Source of the DNA: Archilochus colubris
Lineage: Eukaryota > Chordata > Aves > Apodiformes > Trochilidae
Assembly (NCBI GenBank): GCA_023079485.1
Contig: CM041092.1
Span: forward strand, 6,200,627 to 6,264,626
Direction of reading: 5' to 3'
Length of the DNA: 64,000 nt
This document shows, piece after piece, positions 54,020 through 64,000 of the stretch. The translations under genes and the position numbers were made by a program. The notes under the pieces are model-generated. The model did no database searches and was not told where the DNA came from. It saw nothing but the letters and a program-made list of their open reading frames with translations. The first letter of the stretch is position 1. Every line of letters begins with the position of its first letter.

Positions 54020-57000
54020 CTTTGGAAATAAAAGTTATCAGGTAAAATAAAGTTTTTGCCCAAGACTACAGGTGAGGGATTGGTGCTTGTGTTAGATGGC
54101 AGCATAAAGGTGGTTTAATCTTTACAGCAGCACTTCCAAATGTTACAAAATGCTACAAAACATACCAAATGTTAAATTTACAAAGAGTAGGTATTTTCTA
54201 TTTGCCTGGAGTGCTTGTCTAAAATTTTCCACGTAGCACTGATCTCCAAGGCCTTTTGAAACACTAAATCATCCTGACAAACCCTTTGAGCAGGGTGCAA
54301 AGACAGAACAAAGATTAAGAGGTTCGATTAAGTGCAAAAACTCATTTTCAAACATGTGGCTCAAACCACTAAACCACCTCTCTCTGGCAAGAGCTGAATC
54401 TTCACTCCAAAATGCACTTAATAGCTAAAACCCTGCATATGTCAACAGAGCTCCAAGTGCTGGGCAGCTTTCCTGCAGGTGACAGCTTTACAAGCACCTG
54501 GGAAACTACCAAACTCATCAAAGGCTTGGCTATAGTAAGTCAGTTCTTAATTCCTGAATCTTTCTAGATAAAAAATATTTTAATTCTATATTCACTTCAG
54601 AACTCCAGAACAAAAATGGCTTTCAGACAAGGATAACATTCCTGGGCACAGGATGTGGATGCTGGACAATCATCACTGCCATGCACAAGCTTAAGTGCCA
54701 GGAAGAACTTGCTAAACCTGTAGGGGAAAAAGTATTGTATGTCAGCAGAAAGCAAAAATTATTTCCCCACCATGTCTGAAAATGCAGAGCAGATTTCTAA
54801 TACAACAGTTTTCATAGGCATAATTCTTTTTGATTCATGCTTCACCATTTCAGTGCAGTAAATAAGATCCAGAAGTCTTTCTTCAGCTTCCTGAACACAA
54901 ATCTGAGGCAATCTTGTTTTTATATCCAATCTGTTCACACTTCTGCTGCTTTATTCCTCTTCTCTAATTTTCATAGCTTACTTTTTTCCCATACAATCTT
55001 TGTTGGTTTTCTGTAATGTAAACTATATAGAATAATTTCCTTCTTTTTCCTCAAGACAAGTGCAATCTCCTCTTATGGAAGATCCATGGTTGTTAAAGCT
55101 ACACATAAACTCAAGTCCAGTGGGGCACCTCTGCAGAAAGAGCCTTCCATATTATCATTCTGTGTATCAGCCCCAGCCTGTAGCTGGTCCTGACTACAGC
55201 AATGGCAAGGACACATGCATCTCATAATTATATGAAAAATAAATATATTAGGTTGCCTTAGCAAACATCAATCTTCTCTTACTTTCTTATGTTGTAAATA
55301 CAGGCATAAGAATGATTTCTAGCCACAAAGCACTTAGGATTTTTGCAAGGTACTGATGGAAAATGGTTGTGAATACCACCAATTACTTCTAATTTACAGG
55401 TACTTCTCACATGAGCTGTCAGGCTCTCTTAAATAATACACAATATCGTGTGTAAATCTGGATGCACTCACGGGGTTTATTACAGAGAAAACAATGAAGA
55501 ACACACACAAGACAAGCATTAAATACTTGAATTCCCACAACATAAAAAGCACAACCATGATTTTTTTTCTTCTAGTACTTCCTTCTGAGAACTCCTAATC
55601 TCATCTCTTGGGCCAGCAGCACTAAATGCAGCCTCACTCTTCTAATAAAAGCAATGAAAAGTGCTCTTCCTCACACATCAGCTGATGAGGATTTCTCTTC
55701 CACACCACTTCATGGCACTGTGCTCTGCAGCTCTACACTTTCAAAACTAGAAGCTTAAATATAGAATACACACACCAGCCATGAAAAGAGCTGTTTCAGG
55801 GAAATAACTCTTAAAACAATAATTGACTAAAGAAAAACCCATTATCAGTATCTGGCTTAGATACTCAACTCTGAACTCTGGATCCTGAAGACTCATTTCC
55901 AGGGGGGTGAGCATCTGCTTCTCCTATTCAGCATGAACTGTGGGAGTTAACACCTATGAAAATTAGGCCATCAGTGATTAAAATTATGCAAAATAACTAA
56001 ATCTGAGCTCAGAGATAATTAAACTACATCAGCCCCTGAATCTAAAAGAAAAAAAAAGGAAAAAAAAATACTTAGATATTTTAACTGGGTACTGTGCACA
56101 CCAAAGAGAAGTCTTTAATGAACACTACCACTGGCTCCAGCCAGTGAGCAGCTGAAAGCCTCAACCCCATCAGCCCATCTTGTTTTTTTCCCAGCAGGAC
56201 ATGACCTCAGCTGCCTGGAGTCTTCCAGTAGCAAATCCTAACCCATAACCAAGGGACTACTGACACATTGAGAGGGAAACCACCTCCAAGACCTTCCCAG
56301 ATGGGTGCAGTAGCCTTGGACAGCATGGCACAGACTCTCTGCAGGGTTTTAAGCAGGGTGGCTGATAGTTGGTATCAGTTTGCCCACGTATGAACCACAC
56401 TAACCTGCATAATCCCTACCTAAATTTAATCATAAACTTGTTAATAGCCATTAGTAAAGAACAGAGAGTACAGGCTGGCAAACACTTGAGGGGCTTCTGT
56501 AGCTTTGCCAACCCCAAGCCAGTACTTGCAAATCAGCATCAATATCCACAGTAGGTTTACCACACAACTGTAAATTTTCCAATTCAGTGAAAATGTCCAA
56601 AGCCACCAATATCACTTGGACATCCTATTGTCAGAGCAGACCTTACCAGAGATGTAACCAGCATTAAGATAATGGCACCACCCCACCCAGCCACTTTATC
56701 TGTCCCCACAGGGTGAAAAATGTGGTAACTCAGGAAGTGGAAGGGACATTATACATAGTATATATGCATACATGTATACTACAAAGTTACAGACCTCTTA
56801 TTAAAGCTAAAAAAATCTCACCCTTTCCCTTTCTTTTTCAATAGGCTTGTTCCACTTTTTTCAGGTCACTGCATGAGGTACAGGAGGCTTAGCTACTTAC
56901 AAGAATTGAAAGACCACACCAGCCAGTGCACGATAATGTCCCAAATGGAGGGCCTTCCAAATCCACAGCCATATCAGTCTGCTTAAGGAAATGGGCAAAC

Positions 57001-58396
57001 AAAAACTTCCAGTTTAGAAACAATAAGGTGAGTGCTTGGAGTACCTAGGAGGGATCTTGGCTGGTAAAGCTGGACAGGTTTCCATCCACATCACAAGCAG
57101 AGCTCTGAAAGTCCCTGCTAAACAGAGTCAGCTGAGGAGGCAGAGGAGCAAGTCCCACAAGTTTCTGTTCCTTCTGTTCTGTATCATCCTGCTCAGAGCC
57201 AGAGAACCCAAGCTTCACCATGGATGCTTCCTGATCCAATGAGAGACAACAAAGCTGCCCAGTGGAACAGAGGTGCATCCCAGACAAGGGAAAGGCAAAG
57301 GGATGAAGATGCTGTTGCTACCACTTTCAAACCCTGAGTCCAGCAGCCAACCAGCACAGTTCACTGCTTGTTCTTCCAAGTCCCTCCTACTTCACACTAA
57401 TGCCTTTTCTTTTACTGAGACACATAAGAGGCCTCATTTACAATGCCATACAATCACACCCGTATACAGCAGCAACCTCAAGCCTTTTGAAAAAAAATCA
57501 GGTCTTAAAAACTTTCCCATTTTCCATTATTTAATTTTTGAAAAATTTCCAATTTCCAGCAAAGCAAAGAGGGGTTTTTTTTTCCTAAATCCCTGTCTTG
57601 TAACATAGCAACCACAACCAAAATGAAAGATTTAAAGACATAATCATAATTCTGGAAAATCTATCTATTCCCACTCAACATAAAAGCTACACATCCGGGA
57701 TAAAAATGATATAATAGATTGTTTTAAAACTGATGACTTAGTGACAGCTATGCAACAAACAATTGCTCAATACCATTTCAGTTTATAGTAACCTCTTAGT
57801 CTCCTTAGTCCATAGGAATTGTGCTTTCAGTATTTACACAAGTTTTATACCTCTATATACAGATTCCTTTAATTGAACTATTCCAAATTTATATCACAAT
57901 AAAACAAAGTAGAATCACCTCCTACATATTTAAGCTTTTAAAGCACTTCATCTAATCCCTTCAGAACAAATAGCCAAAAGTAAAGCACAAGGCTCTGGAG
58001 TCCTACATGCAGTTAACATGGTTTATCTTCTTGCATTTAAACTATTGATCAAAGAAGCTATTGTAAACTTCAGCCATGAAATTAAAAGACCTTCCCATTT
58101 AACAGAAAATTTACACAATTTGTTATGTGACCTTCAGCTCATAGAAGTAATAATTATCAGAGAAGTCTGAATTATTTTTCCCTCTGGGTCCTTTTAGAAA
58201 TCTGAAATATAACTTACCCACCTCCTCCCACTGAGTACAGCTCTGCAGGTGCTGCCTCCCAAGCTGCTGCTTTTTTTCTTTTGTTGGATGTAGCCCACAA
58301 TATGCACCTTCCCTAAGTCACAGGGTGCTCCCTGTCCCTGCATTAGAAAACAGCCTCTGGAGAATCCTCTTCTTTCTTGTGCTCAGAGATTCACTC

Positions 58397-58469
58397 TTTT
58401 TTTTTTTTTTTTTTTTTTGCTATGTCTAGAATGTGCTTTGGAAAACCTTTGCCCAAAGCAGAAAGCCTC

Positions 58470-58498
<29 letters not shown>
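58397..58498. repeat. Inverted homopolymer pair: T22, 51-bp spacer, A29
   Basis: A run of 22 T (58397-58418) is followed by a 51-bp unique spacer and then a run of 29 A (58470-58498). The two runs are complementary on one strand and could pair as a stem of up to 22 A-T pairs with a 51-base loop. The cause is unclear: two oppositely oriented retroposon tails are possible, but no element body flanks either run. Confidence 0.9.
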
Positions 58499-58501
<3 letters not shown>

Positions 58502-60620
58502 ACTGATGAGGAGCAAAGAAGAGATTACCAGGAACTGGGAAAGCAAATAGGATTCTCACCTTAAAAGATTTTAAGACTAATCTGATTAGGCAAACATAAG
58601 TCAGAAAGAAAGAAAGAACAGCTTGTGGTGATCTCTGACAAATGAAGGAGAGACACTGTTATTGCTGGTACTGAATTTCCTTAAATTCATCACCTTCTTG
58701 TAAGGGGAAGAAAGAAGAGATAACTGTTTGGTAAACCCCAGCAAAGCAACAGATGAGTGGCACAGATTTAAGGGGAAAAAAAGAATTATCTTTCTAGGTA
58801 CTGCTGTGAAAAGAATATGCTCAAATAAGGAGAACAGGGGCCAAGACTCCTTGTATTATCCCCTAGAGATTAGCTCTACACCCTCCCTATGGTTGAAAAC
58901 TACTGCTTTCCCATCTGAAGTACACCCATTTTCTTGGTCACCAGTTCCCAAATCATCAGCCTATAAACTGTAACATGGACCCATACCATCCCCTACCAGC
59001 TGCTGACATTTACACTCTCTGACTGCTCTTCATTAATACAAAATTCTGGCCCAAACAACCTTACATCCAGCAGACCCACAGCACACACTGCAAGACTGCA
59101 GCTTTTCACTCCTCCTCATTTCTGCAGTACTGAAGGGCCAAATCAGCATTTAGTAACCAGGCACTACCCTAAAATTCTCCTCAATTCTGCATAGCCTGAG
59201 CAGGTCATAGCTTCCCCCTTGCTTTTTGAGATATTACATCCTGAGAAATAACAATTAACTAAATACCAGAATTGTTGGAGGGTTTTTGCAATGTTTTTAA
59301 TTAAGTGGCCCTATTAAACTGTAGTCTAACATTATTTTCCTGGGCTAGCTCCTCAGGCAGTTTTTCCTAGCTTACCAAGATACTCCACCACAGATGTTGC
59401 CTGAAGATGTGCAGACATGGCAGGATTGGGAAGGTACAAGAGTTCATAAAAACTGGCTCATAAAAACTGGGGCACAGCAGCAATGTACTGAAAGAAAAAA
59501 GCTTTCCTTCTATATCAAGAATGGCACCTCAAGAAAATAATCAGCTTCTCACCTTTTGGGTTCTCCTGGCTCTAAAGCAGGCAAGCTACAATCGTTTGCA
59601 CTTAGACTTTGTGCAATGTCAAAAAAGAGATGAACCAAAAAAAATGAGGGACAGACAGGGGTCTGTTCACTCCCTGATTAACTCCCAGCCAGTCCACCCC
59701 AATCAGGTGTCATCTGCACCCATGCTCCTATACAAAATCAGCAAGACAATGTGTTAATCTATTGTCTTTGGAATTGATGTGTGGTTGGGCAGGAGCAGAA
59801 ATCACTCTGTAAGAGCCTTTTTGTAGAATGTAATCAAGCAACAGAATATTATTATTTTTTATGTACTTCCTCTCTTCCGCTAGCAGGGTGCATAAAAATG
59901 ATCAGCATTTGATTTTGAATGAACTCAACAATGTAGAGACATTTTTATAGGTTATGCCTTCCTAAGAAATGTATCTTGCAAAGGCTTTATCAAAGGTTTT
60001 GGCAGCACCTGGCAAAGTCCCAGCAACTCCTGACTTGAGCACTGAATATATCTCCTATTAAACACACTCATTCACAGACAGGGAGATTTGTCTGCATACA
60101 TATAAAATTTTATCAATCTGGAAGGATTTTACAGTCAATCTCAGAACATGTCACATGAAAAATTAAGTAGTATTTTTTCTTTGCAAAGCAAACCAGCAAT
60201 CCAGCTGTGCCAGCCTGGCCAAGCATAATGCCATGGATTTGCAGTCCAGAAAAGTGAGATCCTCACAAAACAAAGATTGCCACAAACCAAACAAGCACTC
60301 AGGGACTGAAAAGTTTCCCAGTTCAAATACCCAGAGGGAAGCTGAGTCAAAGCCAAGCTATTGCCTCTGATCGGTTCCCATTTTCCTCGAAGAGGACTGG
60401 GATTTTTTTTATGGGGACATGAAGGGGAATTGTTAAACCTTACATAAAAATTGCAATTTCAAAGCCAATAAATGCACGGCCATGGAGACCTGCCCAGTCT
60501 GTGTGCAGCTGAGAAGTCTCCAAGACAGCAATCTGTATGAAAGCTCCTTCAGAGAACAAGAGTATTTGCTATCAGCTTATGAAATATGAACATATAAACT
60601 GCAGCAGGTATAATTTGGTC

Positions 60621-60660
60621 TTATTTCTCTATATAATTATTTATTTCTCTATATAATTAT
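60621..60660. repeat. Exact tandem duplication, 20-bp unit
   Basis: TTATTTCTCTATATAATTAT occurs twice back to back without mismatch. It lies about 230 bp beyond the donor of the exon at 60891-61142, in an AT-rich stretch rich in AATAATAAC-like sequence. Confidence 0.92.
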
Positions 60661-60890
60661 TGTCATGGTAATAACAATAATGGCAACAATTACAAGAATA
60701 TTACTAGCAGTAAATAATAACATTAATCACAGTTAACACTGACCAAATCAATGATCTTTTAGAGACAGAGAAAGCACAAGACTTGGCCCTCTCCGGGCAC
60801 AGACACCGAACAAGGAAGATTTGCTTTGCACCAAACTCATCAAACAGCAGCTTCTACTTCAGAAAACAGGGCTGACAGCACTCTCTATAC

Positions 60891-61142
60891 CTGGGGCAAG
60901 GCTGCAGCAGCTCCTTCCCTCCCAGGCTGCAAGCTTCCCTCTCTTCCAGCTCCGGGCACTGCTTCCCAGCTCCCAGGGCCACACTCTGTACGCTGCGGTG
61001 CCGGCTCCGGAATCCCGGTGCGAGGTCTCCCCAGGCACAGGTCTGAGAGCAGGGGCTCCATGGGGACCACTCAGATGTTTCACAGTCTTTAGAGATGACA
61101 CAGGACTTGAAGGTCAAAGGGACAGGATCTTGGACGCAGAGG
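60891..61142 (-). CDS. THSD7B: THSD7B internal exon 1 of 7 visible: end of one TSP1 module and a full WSPW-type TSP1 module
   Basis: This 252-bp exon encodes 83 complete codons plus 2 nt. It opens with the tail of the preceding module (LCVQDPVPLTFKSC, then VISKDC). It continues into a TSP1 module that starts CETSEWSPWSPCSQTC, has an arginine-rich strand (RSRHRSV) and closes with CPELEEREAC and LLQPC. The WSPW motif is the usual tryptophan C-mannosylation and Trp-Arg stacking signature of TSP1 folds. The acceptor follows a T-rich tract ending in TTTTTATCTCAG; the donor is CCCCAG|GTATAG. The next exon supplies one base to finish an Arg codon. The exon is unusually GC- and CpG-rich for this window, with about seven CpGs between 60952 and 61023. 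The matching THSD7A region has the same cysteine spacing. The upstream exon is not in the window. Confidence 0.9.
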
Positions 61143-61195
61143 CTGAGATAAAAACACAGTAAAACTGCTGAGGAGGTCTTGCTTAATTCATTCTT

Positions 61196-61214
61196 TATAT
61201 ATATATATATATAT
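61196..61214. repeat. (TA)n dinucleotide repeat
   Basis: About 9.5 TA units lie 54 bp upstream, in transcript sense, of the acceptor of the exon at 60891-61142. It is likely to be length-variable between individuals. Confidence 0.92.
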
Positions 61215-61440
61215 TATTAATGTTATTATTTGCTTCCAAACCAAAGCCCCAAATATATCAGCCTAAGTCAGCATCTGGCCTCACAACAGAAGGCATCCAT
61301 GGTCATTTGGGGTAAACCAGAAAACCTGCATCAACACCTATACAATGACAATGAGTGGTAATGCAGTCCAGATAACACGTATCCAGGGATTTCTGGGGGC
61401 AATCTTGCATGCTGAGGGGCTTGCCAATAATGTGCCTCAT

Positions 61441-61682
61441 TCGTTTCAAGTTAAAACAGATGCAAAAGGCACTAGATCTTCAGCACAAGGGTGGTGAGAC
61501 TCTGGAATAGATTGCCCAGAGAAGTTGTGGATTCCCCCTTCTCTGGAGATGTTCAAGGCCATGTTGGAGGAGGCTTTTGAGCACCTTTGCCTAGATAAGA
61601 GGCATCCCTGCCCATGGCAAGGAGGTTGGAGCAGATGATCTCAAAGGTCCCTTCCAACCCAAGCCATTCTGTGATATTGTGA
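61441..61682 (+). mobile_element. CR1 LINE 3'-end fragment, plus orientation, different subfamily
   Basis: The fragment has the CR1 tail layout: GGGTGGTGAGACTCTGGAAT, TTGCCCAGAGAAGTTGTGG, GGAGATGTTCAAGGCCATG, CCCTGCCCATGGCAAGGAGG, GATGATCTCAAAGGTCCC, then TTCCAACCCAAGCCATTCTG and a TGTGATATTGTGAT end. The internal GTTCAAGGCCATGTTGGA segment is absent from the copies near 4 and 21 kb, so it belongs to another CR1 subfamily. It is antisense to THSD7B, and its 5' limit is approximate. Confidence 0.9.
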
Positions 61683-64000
61683 TTTCTTCCTGTGAAGTTA
61701 GAATTTCACAGAATGGATAATAAAAGCCTAGCCTTGGAAAAAGGCTGACAGTGGTAACCATTCCAATCACTCCTCACACTGCTGAGTGTCTATCCATCCA
61801 GGTGTCTGCATGTCCTGCTGAGCAACTCTGCTCCTTTACAAAATAATTAGAGACACACACTGATAGGAAAGACGTTGGGTCTCTGAGACTGTCAGCAAGC
61901 AAAGGCTGTCAAACAAGGTCACAGGTTTTCCAAATCTGACAAGCCACCTGAGACCCTGGAATGCTGCAACTGTGCCTGTATTTTGGGACTCAATTACTCC
62001 AGCTGACATCAGAGCATGATTCTCATTCCTTTTGTAACACATCCAAACACTGCACACACAACTGAATTTTAAGAGCTGACAGGTGTTGAGGAGTGGTATC
62101 AAGATACAAAGTCACAGAATAAAATTTCCCAGAGTTCCAAAGTCACAATAGCTTTTCACAGTATAGAAAAGGATGGCAAGTGAAGCAAAGTCTTTTGGGA
62201 AGATACAAACTTCTGGATGAAGGCCACATCCTTCCTTATTCCTCTGCTCCCATCTCAGCCAGCTGGTGACTCTCCTAACCAACACATCCTGGGATGCACC
62301 CCCCAGAGGTTCCATCTCATCCCAGCCACAAATTAAGAAAATATAACCACTCACCTCCCAGAAAAGACCTTACATGTCTCTTAAAAACCTCAGATAGCCG
62401 AGGTAGCAGAAGAGGAAAGAATACACCAAAAGACAACTGAGATACATAGGAGCAGAAAAGTCACTGACAAAGGATGGATAGGGCCAAAAAAGATGAAACC
62501 CAGGAAAAAGTAGTCACCAAGAGAAAAGGGACCAAAAATTTCTATTTAATATTATGCTGATGATGCAAATTGATCACTGAAATTAGGACCATACATGAAC
62601 TCAGCGTGAACTCCCTCTAAATCTATCTTCTCCAGCCTCCAGTTGCTGTGGTCAGGCTTTTGCCAACTCTAAGGAGCAAATCCATGTACATTTAAGAGGT
62701 GTGAAATCCAGAGCTGCTGCCAGGGAACCAGCCATTACCTCCTTTGGTATTACTTATAGCACAGTTTGACTAACTGTACTTTCTCTAAAGAAAATGGAAG
62801 CAATCATTGCAGCATTGCAGGGCAGCCTCACAAAGGGAGCAGAGAAGATAAAGAACATTCACTGCCTTCTACTCCAGCCTAGAAATTTGTCCAGTTTTCA
62901 CAAAAGTCAACAGAATATTCCCACTGATACCAAATTAAGTTTGATTTGACCCTCAACTACCAGCAAAATACAGCATTTAGTGGCTGAAATTTGTACTTCA
63001 ATCTAAAAAAGTATAGCAACTTCTTGTCACAGTTTCTTCACCCAGAATGAAACTCATTAATCTCACAGGTGCTGTGAGGATGATTGTGCTAAGGTTTATT
63101 TTAAAAACTTCATAAAGCAGAAATAACCTGTGACAAAGCCCCCTCACAATAAAATTGTTAGGAACATTAGATTAGGGGGAGTCACATGAATGGTAACTTT
63201 ATTTCCCTTTTAATGCTTTTTCAACAGCCACATTACCAAGAATTCTCGATTTTGAGTAGATAAAATAGAAGCACATATAAATCACTGCTCTAACCAACTG
63301 TACTAGAAAACTGTAGTTTATCTAAGAACACAGCATGGAGAATAACTAATCTCACATTTTAAAGTGATCAAAACCTTGCATTTCGATACCAGTATGAAAA
63401 CCCAAATCCATTTTGGGGGTTGCACGACTGAAAGGGAGATTTAAGTCTGGCCTGATCTTTATTGAAATATCAAACAAAACGAAGCCTTTAAAAATCTGCT
63501 TTGGGGTCTACTTTAAAATTAGTGTGGCTAACCCCAGTTTTTAGTGAGACAAAGCCTACAATACCTCTCCTAATGGATTCAAACCTCTGCCGACACTCCT
63601 GCTGGAAAAGCCATTTCTGCCCAGCAATCATCCTTGCTATTTGCAAAAGCCTTTGAAGTATGCAAAGACTGAATAGCTGGGTTTTTTCCCCTGAAAATGC
63701 CTCCACTGCTCCTGCTACAAAAGGCTAAAGAGATAACTTCACTGACCTTAAGGTGAACAAGACCTTGAGCTGGCAATTTCCAGCCTTCTGCTCGAGATGT
63801 TTTTGAGGGAGAATTACATGCAACTGCCCAACAGAAAGCAGATCTAATTAACTTGTACCTACTCATTCAGAGCCTCCGAGTCAAATTAATTGTGACACCA
63901 AGCAATACAAAGACAAATGTAAAAACATGCTTTGCATGAAATTCAGACACAGTCTTTCACATTGCAGGACAATCAAACACTGACAAAACCCAGATGTGCA

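Larger units (their letters stand above)
54020..60890 (-). other. THSD7B: THSD7B intron between exons 1 and 2 of the visible set
   Basis: This 6,871-bp intron runs from the GTATAG donor to the TATTTCCAAAG acceptor. It holds the T22/A29 inverted homopolymer pair at 58.4-58.5 kb, a 20-bp exact duplication at 60.62 kb and a short duplicated motif (TCATAAAAACTGG twice) near 59.44-59.47 kb. No mobile element body or coding signature was recognised. Confidence 0.85.
4460..61142 (-). other. THSD7B: THSD7B locus, seven internal exons (gene incomplete at both ends)
   Basis: Seven minus-strand exons join into one open frame of 1,319 nt. Phases chain exactly: the exons end with 2, 1, 1, 1, 1, 2 and 1 nt of a split codon, and each following exon begins with the complementary 1 or 2 nt. 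The joined protein is a series of cysteine-rich thrombospondin type-1 modules that alternate between a WSPW type and a degenerate W...C...CGxGxQTR type, as in the THSD7 family. THSD7 proteins are about 1,600-residue type I membrane proteins with a long TSP1 ectodomain and a short cytoplasmic tail; this window covers roughly a quarter, from the middle of the ectodomain. THSD7B fits better than THSD7A from memory: the stretches ESIPCEDP, TALNAT and CGVGIQTR recall THSD7B. The signal peptide, transmembrane segment and both gene ends lie outside. No frameshift or in-frame stop was seen, so the gene looks functional here. Confidence 0.85.
61143..64000 (-). other. THSD7B: THSD7B intron, 3' portion only (upstream of the first visible exon)
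   Basis: This intron ends at the TTTTTATCTCAG acceptor at 61143; its donor lies beyond the window. It holds an (AT)n run just upstream of the acceptor and one CR1 tail. I looked for the preceding exon, which in the family carries a module rich in lysine and arginine, and saw no candidate. Confidence 0.75.

Noticed and set aside
4460..61142. Assignment to the paralogue THSD7A
   Set aside because: The overall layout fits both, but the remembered THSD7A sequence differs at the sites that identify this gene: the segment before the KCGPG strand, the loop carrying TALNAT, and CGVGIQTR, where THSD7A reads CSVGMQTR. An alignment would settle it.
1..64000. A previously undescribed system such as a defence cluster, RNA-guided system or novel mobile element
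   Set aside because: The window is intron and exon of one vertebrate gene with common CR1 remnants. No repeat-spacer array, gene cluster or full-length mobile element is present.

Overview
The window is vertebrate nuclear DNA, most likely from a bird. It is AT-rich, contains several short truncated CR1-type LINE fragments (the dominant avian retroposon), and has only seven short coding blocks, each bounded by GT/AG splice sites. There are no operons, tRNA or rRNA genes, CRISPR arrays or prokaryotic signals.

All seven coding blocks lie on the minus strand and belong to one gene. In transcript order they are 61142-60891, 54019-53850, 42652-42497, 40812-40615, 10812-10621, 7277-7043 and 4575-4460. 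Splicing them at the sites visible in the sequence gives one continuous frame of 1,319 nt (about 439 codons): every codon phase matches at every junction and no stop occurs. The product is the middle of the ectodomain of THSD7B, a large single-pass membrane protein built of tandem thrombospondin type-1 (TSP1) modules. The parts of five modules and both flanks can be traced. The N-terminal exons lie beyond position 64000 and the C-terminal exons below position 1, so there is no start codon, promoter, stop codon or polyadenylation signal here. I assign THSD7B rather than its paralogue THSD7A from remembered family sequence, not from an alignment.

The rest is intron. From 64000 to 61143 is the intron upstream of the first visible exon, with a CR1 tail and an (AT)n run. 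The internal introns are about 6.9, 11.2, 1.7, 29.8, 3.3 and 2.5 kb, and 4459 to 1 is the intron after the last visible exon. They hold CR1 fragments in both orientations, short tandem repeats, pyrimidine, T/G and homopolymer tracts, and no second gene that I can support.

I found no convincing undescribed system. The observations most worth checking are a T22/A29 inverted homopolymer pair, a small imperfect palindrome in the 29.8-kb intron, a CR1 tail 123 bp past a splice donor, a CpG-dense exon, and the size contrast among the introns.
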